Shown one piece after another: positions 56,390 to 64,000 of a stretch of 64,000 bases of DNA (position 1 is the first letter of the stretch; every line of letters starts with the position of its first letter). A program made the position numbers and the translations under genes. The notes beneath the pieces were generated by a model. It was not told the origin of the DNA. It searched no databases and saw only the letters and a list, made by a program, of their open reading frames with translations. Source of the DNA: Pelagomonas calceolata (taxonomy: Eukaryota; Sar; Pelagophyceae; Pelagomonadales; Pelagomonadaceae); the NCBI GenBank assembly GCA_918797485.1, contig CAKKNE010000006.1, forward strand, positions 620,001 through 684,000, in the 5' to 3' direction.

Positions 56390-59300
56390 ATGAAGCGGGC
56401 AGCGCCCTCAGCGCGCTTGTTCTTCGTCGACGAACCTGACGGCAGTCCCGTCGCGTCGACGCGACGACTGGCCGACCCGCCGTCGCCGCCGCCGCGCCAG
56501 TCGGTCGCGCGAGACCGAGGCCGGGCGACCGCTGCGGCGCCGACGGCGCCAGTCGATCGACGGCCGCTTTCGTCGGGTCCAGCTGCCAGTAGAAGTCCAC
56601 GTTCACACCTTCCGCCGGTGGTCGCGCCAATCGCGGTCGCGCCGGCACCGGCCCCGATTGGAGCCGCGGCGCCAGCACCAGCCCCAAAAACACTACCCGA
56701 GGCCGTGCCGGGCCTGCCGCCGACGGAGGCCGTGCCCGACCTCCCTCCCACAACTCTGGGCCGCTTCTCGCTGCTCCAGAAGCAGCTCCAAGCGCTAGAT
56801 GAGGCCGCGGCGAATGAAAAAGCACAACAAGCCTCGATCCAAAAGAAACTGCGCGAGGCTAGAAAGGAGCGGGACTTGAGATCCACAAAAGCCAAGTCGT
56901 ACCGGCGCGAAGCCGCGCTGGCCGCGATCGCCGCGAAGCGACTGGAGCTCGCGATGGCCGACGAGGCCTACGCAATCGCGGAACAAGCCAAAAAAGAAGC
57001 CCGTGTCAAACTGGAGGTCATGGACCGCGACACCGTCGTGGCTACGAAGGAGCAGTTCCGCGCGACGGCTGCCATCAGAGAAGCGGAACGGGCCAAAAAA
57101 CATGATGCTGCCTTGGCGTCAATTGCCGCGGAGACCGCGTCTGTCGCTTTGGAGAAACTGGCCGTCGAGCATGAGTTAGCTCAATTGCAACTGCAGAAGC
57201 GGGAAGCCGACCGGACCGCGTCGTTGTCCACGGCAGCATTACTCGAGCGGGAGCTCGGGGACGAGCTCCGAGAGGCGCTGGTGACGTCGGCGGGCTTGGC
57301 CGCGTTGCCCCCAGAATTTCCTGGAGACGACAAGGAAGCAGGTCTGGAGCTAGCCATGGCCTCGGTCCTGTCCTCGACGGATGTCACGCCGCGGGCGAAG
57401 ACCGCACCCGCATCAGAAGATCCGGAAACAGAGGCAGAGAACTGTATAGCATCCTTCGAGGACCGCGTCAGAGCGCTCGAGGCGGAAGCTGCCAAGTCGC
57501 TCGAGGAGGTCAAGTGGGCCGAGGGCGCCCTCAGTGGCCTGGAGGACATCGAAAAGGCCGGCGACGAGGCCCTCGACGCGGCAGCTTTGGCGCGGGCGCA
57601 GAAGCAAGATATGGAGAAGCTTGAAAGAAGGGAGGCCGAGACGTATGGCCACGGCGGCGTCGGCGAGTGGGATGATCAAAGGGGCGCGTTGATCAGGGTT
57701 GTGAGAGGTGTGGTGCTCGAGCTTGGACGGGAGTTCATCACCGAGTTGATTGGCGAGGTCGCGCATTCGATGCATGACGAATGCGACAAGGCCCGTTCAT
57801 TGATTGTTGACGCTGTGAAAGGTCTGGTGGATGGGCGTGATTTGAGGACGCTGGAACGGGCGCGCTCTGAGTTATTGATGAGGAATATGAATAATGAACG
57901 GGCCGTCCCGACAAGAGCCGCGCGACGGTTGGCATCCATTGAACCCACTCTATTATTCCTGCCGGGACTCGATGGTTGCATCCCAAAACCAAGCTTGAAG
58001 ACGGATACACCTTTACCTCCGAGGCCGCGCCTTTTAGAGTTAGGCGAGCCCGTCTCGACGATATGCTGTAGTCGAGGCGTCACGGTCACTGATGATGAGT
58101 CTTCAACAGTCTTAGTAGCGGTCGGCGGGCGGCGCGGCGGCGTCGCCATTGGTTCGGTGGCGCATCGGCCGAACCCACGCTATGTGGACGAGGACGACGC
58201 CGACGAGGTCGTCGCGTGCCTGCGAGACACGATCTATCCTACTACATCATCTCAAATCGTCGCCCTGGGTATCGGGAGAAGACGACGGCGGCTTTGTGCC
58301 GTCGACGCGAGCGGTCTGATCCGCGTGTGGCGGTTCGACCTCTCACCGACGCTCCAGGTCAAGAAAATGGAGCGAGAAACGCGCCTCGACGCGTGGACGC
58401 TCCAGGCACGGTGCCGGGACCTTCAAGCGCCGGTCTTCGTGCGCGTCGACGACGACGACGAGCTGTGCGAGGCTGGGTGGAAATCAAATTTCGGGCGCCC
58501 CACGCCATCGACGCGACGGTGTGTCCCTGACTCTGCTCGACGGCGTAGAGCTTCCACGCCATCGACGCGATGCCATAACCTCGCTCACTGGTCGATTTCC
58601 GCACAGGTTCGAAGGCGAGGACGCGTGGATCCGCCGCGACGACGCGCCTAGACTATTGGTCATGGACTCGCATGGTGTTGGTTGTAGGTGGCAGTGCCTG
58701 CCGGCGCCGCCCCTCCCACCTCAAAGGAAGGGCTGGTTCTGGCAGAAGAAACGTGTTGCCCCGGAGCCGAACGACCGCGGTGTCGTGTTAGAACTACTCC
58801 GAGGCGAGGGGGGAAGGCCGCTGTGCTGCTCGACGAATGTGTCCGTCGATAGCTACGGCCTTGTGAGTGTGTGGCCCGCCTTTTCTGAGGGTGATGCCGA
58901 CTGCTCGGTGCAAAGGCGAGTGTCAAGTGTGGAACCGGACGTCCTCGGCCGCGTCGTGACGGCGGCTCCTTCGTGTTCAGATAGAGACGCTTCAGTCCTA
59001 TACGATGAGGGGCCACGAGGGACGGCCCTCGCGCAGTGTCTTCGTGGCGACGCGGTGGCCCAGGCGGCACCAAATGTATATATGAGAGGTGGCGCTACGT
59101 ACTCGTCATCCGTACGGGACGGGGCGCTGGTAGCATTACGGGAACGGGTCGTCGAGCAGAATGACAGCGCGGAGGTCGTCGCTGCCGCGGCGACCGCGGA
59201 CGGCGTCGTCGTGCTGTGCCGAAGGTCAAAGCTGCTGACCGCGGCGGTCGTCGAGTGTAGTTCTACAGAAGCGCCGCGCGTCGACGCGAGTAGAAGTGTC

Positions 59301-59534
59301 GCGCTCCGCGGCGAGGTTGCGGGCGACGTGACCGTGGCCGCGTGCGCGGGCCGCGTCTTCCTTAGAAGGGGCGAGGAGCTGCTGGCCTTTCGGAAGGGGC
59401 GGGAGGAGTTTTCCGTGCGCGTTGGTGGAGGCGTTGCCTTGGCGGCTTCAGAGCCGGGCGTCGTCGCGGCGGCTTCCGGGGACCAGGTGGCGGTCTTCGA
59501 CGTGAGTCCTTGTCCTGGGGGAGGGGTGTTCTAA
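56390..59534 (+). CDS. Coiled-coil and beta-propeller-like protein (possibly flagellar)
   Basis: Exons 56390-58464 and 58607-59534 give 1000 residues. The first ~110 are Pro/Ala/Arg-rich. Residues ~115-300 are a continuous Ala/Glu/Lys/Arg coiled coil (LQKQLQALDEAAANEKAQQ; IREAERAKKHDAALASIAAE; KLAVEHELAQLQLQKREAD). Residues ~345-520 are helical and acidic (ASFEDRVRALEAEAAKSLEEVKWAEGA in pieces). From ~550 the sequence becomes beta-rich and WD/propeller-like (STVLVAVGGRRGGVAIGSVAH, RRLCAVDASGLIRVWRFDLS, VDSYGLVSVWPAF, DGVVVLCRRSKLLTAAVVE, GDVTVAACAGRVFL). Coiled-coil/propeller proteins of this size are frequent in axonemes; that is inference. Splicing at the introner restores DDEL|FEGEDAW. Confidence 0.75.
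58465..58606 (+). mobile_element. Introner, family A, composite, in the coiled-coil gene
   Basis: 142-nt intron: GTGCGAGG then CTGGGTGGAAATCAAATT ... a first core ACGCCATCGACGCGACGG, then TCGACGGCGTAGAGC, a second core ACGCCATCGACGCGATGC and the end TCGATTTCCGCACAG, next exon GTTCGAAG (6 of 8). Two cores suggest a tandem or nested pair. Confidence 0.9.
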
Positions 59535-59544
59535 AAGGTGTGTT

Positions 59545-59650
59545 GTTACCCAGCCGGCCGCGCCCCACGCGGACTCCGTGTCAGGGATTAGCTTTTCGTC
59601 GATGACGTGCTTCGGCGTCCCTATGCGCCGTAGCCGAGAGCTATCTTGTG
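59545..59650 (-). pseudogene. Intronless partial copy of a DsbA-like gene 3' end
   Basis: About 105 bp reading (minus strand) as EHKIALGYG, then GTPKHVIDEKLIPDTESAWG. It matches the last ~40 codons of the copy at 61006-61245 but lacks the introner found there and carries a stop and a 1-base loss near the joint. The similarity ends at about the same upstream point in both copies. Confidence 0.75.
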
Positions 59651-59706
59651 TTCGGCCGGCTTCTCCCCTGGACAACGACGACAGGAAGGCCTCCAAAACT
59701 GAATTA

Positions 59707-59730
59707 GCTAGCGGGATGTAAGGCACTAGG
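59707..59730 (-). repeat. Dispersed GCTAG hairpin motif, minus strand
   Basis: Minus strand: CCTAGTGCCTTACATCC, then CGCTAGC. Two transitions from the consensus. Confidence 0.7.
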
Positions 59731-59869
59731 CATCCCTAGAAACTCCAGCTTAGATCGCGGTCGACGATTGGCTGCCCCACACCGCGGCTAGGGAGAGCTG
59801 CCAGCAAATCAGCCTGGGAGCGACACCCAGCATTGCCCGCACGTGGCCGCAGCTGTGAACGAGAGCCAA

Positions 59870-59878
59870 GGGCAGCCC
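59870..59878 (+). promoter_or_regulatory. GGGCAGCCC box directly before the lipase start
   Basis: GGGCAGCCC ends one base before the ATG at 59880. At this distance it is in the 5' UTR or is the initiator itself. Confidence 0.4.
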
Positions 59879-59879
59879 G

Positions 59880-60989
59880 ATGGAGTGCGTTGGCATCTCC
59901 TGCTTTGATCCGGCCGGAGAGCCGGAGGAGGAGCTCCTCGCCGCGGCGCCCGAGGAGGTGCTGCTGGGCGCGTGCGAGAAGGACTGGAGGACCGAGGCGC
60001 CGACGCGCGAGTCATTGATGGGCGCGTGCGCGCTGTGCCATCTCGTGTATTGGTGGCAGGGGCCGCAGCACCGCTCGCTCGCTTCACTGAGAGAAGACGC
60101 GTTTAAGAATGAAGCGCCCGCCGCGCTCGCGCCACCTTGTGAAAAGACGGGGGGCGGCGGGGCGTACGAGTTCCAGGACCGGAACCAGGTCCACAAATGC
60201 GTCAAGGCGGTTTCTGAAGAACTCCACGACGAGGCGCGCGTGGCGCTGTGGCTCGACGCGATCCACTGTGGTGTGATCGTGGAGCCGGCGCGCGTCGTCG
60301 TCGTCTTCCGCGGAACGGTCGACGCGGACGAGCTCCGGGACGACGCCAACATGCTCCGGTTGGTGAAGTTGCGCAAGGGCGACCGCGCGCGCGTGCACGC
60401 GGGCTTCGTGGCGCACCTTAACAAACAAAGCTGCGGCGAGAAGCTACTGGCGATAGTGCTCAAGGAGGTGGCCGCGCGCCAGCCGTGCGAGGTGCTCCTC
60501 ACGGGCCACTCGCTCGGCGCCGCCGCGGCGACGCTGCTTGCCTTTAGGCTCGACAGCTCGACTTTGCGCATGCGTTTGACGCTGATCACCTTCGGTTCAC
60601 CGCGCGTGGGGAACCGCCCCTTCCAGCGGGCCTTCGACGCTTCCCCGAGAATGCGCCACTACCGCGTGCAGAACGAGTTGGATCCCGTGGCGCGCGGCCC
60701 CTGGTGGCTGCCCTTCCCCGGTTGTTATAAACACACGGGCCACCACGTCTGGCTCGACGCGTCGCCCTCGTGGTGTCGTGTTCCCTGGTACCGTCATCGT
60801 ACTGTAGTTTGCCGGTGGCGGCGCGACGGCGCGATCTGGTCGGCGGCGCGGCCCGTCAATTTATTGGTGTACCCCTTTCGCTGGCTCTGGAACGAGAACG
60901 CCGCGGACTTCCGCACGCACCAGCTCGGCGGCAAGTACAAGAAAGGTTATTTAATCAATCTGGAGAAGGCGACGTGGAACGTCGAATGA
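59880..60989 (+). CDS. Class 3 (fungal-type) lipase
   Basis: 369 residues, intronless. The alpha/beta hydrolase landmarks: VVVFRGTVDADEL (residues ~140-155), VHAGFVAHLNK (~180), the nucleophile elbow GHSLGAAAATLLAF (~210, catalytic Ser), ITFGSPRVGNRPFQRAF (~235), then YRVQNELDPVARGP (acid) and HHVWLDAS (catalytic His). All the lipase-3 motifs are in order, so the protein should hydrolyse acylglycerols or related lipids. There is no obvious signal peptide; the N-terminal ~50 residues are acidic (EEELLAAAPEEVLL) with Cys. A PCYKHTG-type stretch and a Trp-rich end follow. The ATG at 59880 is right after a GGGCAGCCC box. Confidence 0.9.
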   Translation: MECVGISCFDPAGEPEEELLAAAPEEVLLGACEKDWRTEAPTRESLMGACALCHLVYWWQGPQHRSLASLREDAFKNEAPAALAPPCEKTGGGGAYEFQDRNQVHKCVKAVSEELHDEARVALWLDAIHCGVIVEPARVVVVFRGTVDADELRDDANMLRLVKLRKGDRARVHAGFVAHLNKQSCGEKLLAIVLKEVAARQPCEVLLTGHSLGAAAATLLAFRLDSSTLRMRLTLITFGSPRVGNRPFQRAFDASPRMRHYRVQNELDPVARGPWWLPFPGCYKHTGHHVWLDASPSWCRVPWYRHRTVVCRWRRDGAIWSAARPVNLLVYPFRWLWNENAADFRTHQLGGKYKKGYLINLEKATWNVE

Positions 60990-61005
60990 TTAGTTCCTAA
61001 GTATC

Positions 61006-61245
61006 CTACAAGCTCTTCAGCTTGGCCGCCCACTCCTGCGCCCCCCACGCGGACTCCGTGTCGGGGACGAGCTTCCCGTCGATGACGTGCTTCGGCGTCC
61101 CGTAGACCTGTGCGAGACAGGTAGGTCAGCCCCAACGCCATCGACGCGGCGCCGTCCCCGCGAACCACGTTGCTCGATGGCGCGACCACGGTTTGATTTC
61201 CGCACCGACCTCTAACGCCGTAGCCGAGCGCGACTTTGTGCTCCG
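61006..61245 (-). CDS. 3' fragment of a DsbA-like thiol oxidoreductase gene
   Basis: Last exon 61006-61107 (YGTPKHVIDGKLVPDTES, AWGAQEWAAKLKSL) and the end of the previous exon (61217 up to ~61245; AEHKVALGYG). The joined sequence (GYG|VYGTPKHVIDGK) has the cis-Pro 'GTP..VIDG' turn of DsbA/GST-kappa-type thioredoxin folds. Upstream of about 61245 the DNA belongs to the truncated TPR gene on the other strand, so the rest of this gene, including any active-site CxxC, is absent here. Either the gene is a remnant, or more exons lie in a way I cannot see. A second, intronless copy of the same end is at 59545-59650. Confidence 0.5.
61108..61216 (-). mobile_element. Introner, family A, reverse orientation, in the DsbA-like fragment
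   Basis: 109-nt intron: GTTAGAGG then TCGGTGCGGAAATCAAACC ... inverted core GCGTCGATGGCGTTGG ... TGTCTCGCACAG, then GTCTACGG. The target copies share four of eight bases, so it looks older. The copy at 59545 lacks it. Confidence 0.8.
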
Positions 61246-61249
61246 CGTA

Positions 61250-62029
61250 TGCTTGGCGGAGCAGGCGAAGATTTTGATCGCGGAAGTCGAGGATAATAAT
61301 TTGGGGGACAAGGCGTTGAATGAGAGGGTCAAACGGTGGTACTCGTGTAGTCAGTGCTTGCAACAATACCACGGCGTCGTGCGGTGCGCGCTTGGGTGGG
61401 CGTGCTGGAAGACGTACTTGGGGCGGCCGGAGGCGGATGAGATTCGGCAATTCGCGATGAACCAGCTTGGGAACGGTTTGTACAATACAAACCACTACGA
61501 GGACGCGTTGCCCGTGCAAGAGGCTGAGTTGTCTATGCTGCGGCGCGTTGGCGCGTCATGGGAACCCATTCTCCTCGTCCAAACAAATCTCGCGGGCACG
61601 TATCAGCACCTCGGACGAGGTGAACAGGCCATGCTAATGCAACGCGAAGTCTACGCTGGACGTTTGAGGCTCGACGGTGGGGAAGCTCTTGGCACTCTCG
61701 CAACAGCCAATAATTTTGCGTCGTCCCTTTGTGCTCTAGGCCGCTTCGAAGAAGCCAAGACACTGTGGCGCACATCGATTTCCACAGCGCGACGCGTCCT
61801 CGGGGAAGCTCATGATCTGACGCTCACGATGAGAATTAATTACGGGAGGGCGCTCTATGAAGACACCGGCGCGACGCTCGACGATATCCGCGAGGCCGTG
61901 ACGAGGTTCGAGGACACTGCACAGAAGGCGCGTCGCATTCTAGGTGGCTCTCATCCGCTCGTCGTGAGGGTTGAGGACCAATTGCATGACGCACGAGCCG
62001 CGCTCCGCGTCCGCGAAACGCAGCCGTAG
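61250..62029 (+). CDS. TPR gene copy C, 5'-truncated, with zinc-finger-like start
   Basis: About 259 residues: CLAEQAKILIAEVEDNNLGD, WYSCSQCLQQYHGVVRCALGWACW, then TPR pairs NQLGNGLYNTNHYEDALPVQ, TNLAGTYQHLGRGEQAMLMQ, NNFASSLCALGRFEEAKTLW, ISTARRVLGEAHDLTLTMR, the ATLDDIREAVTRF linker and ARRILGGSHP. It keeps more of the 5' part than the copies at 26.7-28.0 kb. Its left edge abuts the DsbA-like exon on the other strand, so there is no start codon in a credible place. The kinesin-light-chain-like TPR and Cys pairs match the MYND/TPR gene at 15975-17204 in order. A recombined fragment of a multigene family. Confidence 0.65.
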   Translation, partial: CLAEQAKILIAEVEDNNLGDKALNERVKRWYSCSQCLQQYHGVVRCALGWACWKTYLGRPEADEIRQFAMNQLGNGLYNTNHYEDALPVQEAELSMLRRVGASWEPILLVQTNLAGTYQHLGRGEQAMLMQREVYAGRLRLDGGEALGTLATANNFASSLCALGRFEEAKTLWRTSISTARRVLGEAHDLTLTMRINYGRALYEDTGATLDDIREAVTRFEDTAQKARRILGGSHPLVVRVEDQLHDARAALRVRETQP

Positions 62030-62110
62030 CTGGTGGTGGGAGTGTGGCGTAAGAATTATCCTGAGCAGTGAGAAGTATCAGCAACAATTATCACACGTTA
62101 AACTAGCCCC

Positions 62111-64000
62111 TCACTCCATCGCGCTCGTATTCACCAGCCGGTAGTACGCCACGTCCGCCGCCGCGTCCTTCAAACCGCGGATGAACGACGGCCGGTCGTC
62201 CGCCCGCGCCCACAGCACGGCCCGCTTCTGGCCGTCGTCCAATCCCTCTAAAGAAGCGATGCGCTGGGGCAGGAAACTCCCGAAGAATCCTGCTAAATCG
62301 GGGGCCGCGAGGCGATGTAAGAGTGCCGCGGCCTCATCTCCTAACAAGGCATGCCTTCCATCCAACAGCGCGCCCAATAAAGCGTCGCAGAGCGGCGCGC
62401 GCCATCTCTCAACAAACGGTTGAAAATCGAATAGCCGACGTTTTTCATCAGCATCTCTGAGCGCGGATAAAGAAGCCTCCACACACCTCGGCGGCAAATC
62501 ATCCCCTCTAGCAGCAAAACAACACAGGTCGCACAACGCATGAAATAAGCGCGCAGCCCTTTCGTCCACGAGCACCGCCGGCGCCGTCGCCTGCAGGAGC
62601 TGCTCCTGCGGGGTGGTCGCCTGTGTGGAAATCAAAATTTGACGGCACGTTTCGTCCTCCACGCCATCGACGCGACGCCTGCTCGATACTGGTTGATTTC
62701 CACACAGGTGGTCGCGTTGTTCGGTCGTCGCACGAACGCCGCCCATCGATCCACCAGCAATCGCCTCGACGTTTCTAGGAGAGGTGGTAAGAGATCAGGC
62801 GCATATTGCGAATTCCTCGACAGCAAAGCGCAGTGGTCCAATAGCAAAGCACACAGATCGAGCGCCGCGGACTGCGCGCCTCGACCCTGGCACGCGGCCC
62901 TTCCCACCACAATGGTCGATTGCACAACCGCCACACAGGCATTCCGCGGCGGCACGGTCGACTGGTTCTCCGACAGCAGCTGGGCCTGGGGCCGCGTCGC
63001 GTCCAGGGCCGCGCGCAGGAACGTCGCGGACGACAGAGCGGCATCGCCGCCGGCCTCGGGGTCGAGCTTGGCCGCACACGCGTTCAGGTCGGCGAGCGCT
63101 GTTGCTAACGCTAGGTGAGGTGCCCTAGATGCCGCTACTTGCCTCGCGATGTTGGGCGGAGCTGTGCGATCCGGCTGCGGTTGCAACGCGCGAGCGGCGG
63201 CATACGCAAGTAGGCGCGGCGTCACGGCTAAAGCGGTTTGTAAGCTCTGTCGAAATGGTGATCTCACTCCATCCTTGAAGGCGCCGGCACATAAAGCTGC
63301 TAGAGCTCGCGCGCCGCCTCGTGCGAGATTCAAGGTCTGTACGTCCAACGCGTCCGCAGCAAACAAAACCGAGTCCTCCACGTTCAGAAGCTTCTGCGAC
63401 GCGTCGGCGAGGGGTGCCACGAGCGGCGCCGCTAATATAGCGTCCGCCTCCTGCCCCGCCGCCGTGTGGACGACCAGAGCCGCTCGCAGCGCCAACGCGC
63501 GCGCGGGCGCACAAACGCGTCTCGCAGCTCCCGCCGCGCCCGCCGCCGCTAGAGCTCTCAATTTTTCAGATCGACCGAGCCACGGCGCTGATGCCGACGC
63601 CTTGGCCACCGCTAATACCAACCACGCGGCACAGCGAGCTAAAGGTTCTGGGGCCGGGACTACTTGGTCGTCTAAGGCCGCGAAGGCCGCGCTTAATACG
63701 CCGTCTATCAATGAAAGTGATTGGTCGCCCGTCGTCGCGGCGCAGGCCGGCGCGAGGGCTCGTAACGCATCGAGCGCCGCACATCCAAGCGCCAAATGCG
63801 CGGGCCCGAGCGAGTGCGCTCGATTCGCGATGCAGGTCTGTGCTAGAGACGCTACAGCTTCAGTCGCTCTGTACAGTTCTGGAGAGGCCGGTGCCGCCGC
63901 AGCTAACACGTAGAGGGACGTCGCGGCGTCGACCGCGCCCGACCGACATGAGGGAGGCGGTCCGTTCTGGCACTCTTCGGGGGGCGGTAAGGCCTTCGGT
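62111..64000 (-). CDS. Exportin-6-like nuclear export receptor (5' end beyond window)
   Basis: Two exons here (62716 to beyond 64000, and 62111-62620), with the frame open to the right end. The 598 residues seen are helical HEAT-type repeats rich in Ala and Leu (ALGCAALDALRALAPA; AALDATRPQAQLLSENQ; LLDHCALLSRNSQYAPDLLPPLLETSRRLL). The C-terminus, FFGSFLPQRIASLEGLDDGQKRAVL (in parts), then DDRPSFIRGLKDAAADVAYYRL, follows the order of the exportin-6 C-terminus (a 'FL..FLP..L', 'QK..L', 'D.PSF', 'D..YYRL' pattern). Exportin-6 carries actin-profilin out of the nucleus. The identification rests on this end and the overall build. The introner restores RRPNN|ATTPQEQ exactly. Confidence 0.7.
62621..62715 (-). 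mobile_element. Introner, family A, with perfect 8-bp target duplication and a GC donor
   Basis: 95-nt intron in sense order: target copy GCGACCAC (GC donor), element CTGTGTGGAAATCAACC ... inverted core GCGTCGCGTCGATGGCGTGG ... TTGATTTCCACACAG, then second copy GCGACCAC. Terminal repeats of 15 bp match perfectly (CTGTGTGGAAATCAA). The youngest-looking copy in the window. Confidence 0.95.

Larger units (their letters stand above)
59535..59879. other. Intergenic region with a DsbA-like gene fragment
   Basis: 345 bp. It contains the fragment at 59545-59650, a hairpin motif (59707-59730) and GGGCAGCCC directly before the lipase ATG. Confidence 0.5.

Noticed and set aside
61250-61519. Minus-strand frame opposite the TPR copy as the upstream part of the DsbA-like gene
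   Set aside because: The plus strand here clearly encodes the conserved CLAEQ...WYSCSQC part of the TPR family, so the minus frame is a shadow.
1-64000. tRNA, rRNA or CRISPR arrays
   Set aside because: I looked for a GGTTCGAATC-type tRNA arm, conserved rRNA stretches and regularly spaced identical repeats and saw none; a covariance-model search would be needed to exclude tRNAs.
1-64000. Retrovirus-like, LTR or Polinton-like fossils
   Set aside because: I recognised no reverse transcriptase, integrase, capsid or long terminal repeat pair in any frame.

Overview
The window is nuclear DNA of a GC-rich, gene-dense, intron-poor eukaryote. The best fit is a stramenopile alga of the pelagophyte type, with a flagellum. 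The evidence is: genes packed on both strands with mostly 100-600 bp between them; short GT-AG or GC-AG introns carrying terminal inverted repeats and target duplications, which is the hallmark of introner elements known from Aureococcus and relatives; ciliary/centriolar genes (IFT43, a CEP120-like protein, two PG-rich-repeat proteins, several coiled-coil proteins); a BT1-family folate/biopterin transporter; and a thioredoxin-like [2Fe-2S] protein. The organism assignment is inference: Pelagomonas would fit the flagellum, while Aureococcus is not flagellated.

Layout. 1-9.3 kb: the tail of an acidic/basic protein, a transportin-3-like karyopherin (-), a BT1 transporter (+), IFT43 (+), a MYND protein (-) and the [2Fe-2S] protein (+). 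9.4-22 kb: CEP120-like (-), inositol-polyphosphate 5-phosphatase (+), a secreted protein (+), a MYND/TPR protein (-), a SET methyltransferase-like protein (+), a SHOCT-globin (-) and an RluA pseudouridine synthase (+). 22-31 kb: sulfotransferase (-), signal peptidase SEC11 (-), mitochondrial processing peptidase beta (-), two 5'-truncated TPR gene copies head-to-head around a palindromic spacer, a CLC channel/exchanger (-) and a small tail-anchored protein (+). 31-40 kb: a large LRR protein (+) and a 1377-aa putative THAP/P-like transposase (-). 40-53.9 kb: small genes, RPF2 (-), an ACT-domain protein (+), poly(A) polymerase (-), an AGC-like kinase (+), a membrane protein (-), a zinc-ribbon protein (+) and an EEP-fold hydrolase (-). 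54-64 kb: two PG-repeat proteins, a 1000-aa coiled-coil/propeller-like protein (+), a class 3 lipase (+), fragments of a DsbA-like gene and a third truncated TPR copy, and an exportin-6-like karyopherin running off the right end.

The most interesting structure is not a single gene. First, nearly every intron that I could place looks like an introner: the 3' splice site comes from a terminal repeat ending in CACACAG or GCACAG, and the 5' splice site comes from the duplicated target (perfect 8-bp duplications in SEC11 and the exportin). At least two sequence families and both orientations are used. Second, a 21-24 bp hairpin-ended motif (GCTAGTGTCTTACA, then CGCTAGC) occurs at least 13 times, only between genes and in both orientations; I know of no name for it. 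Third, the core GGGCAGCC/GGCTGCCC sits just upstream of many start codons on both strands and looks like a promoter element.
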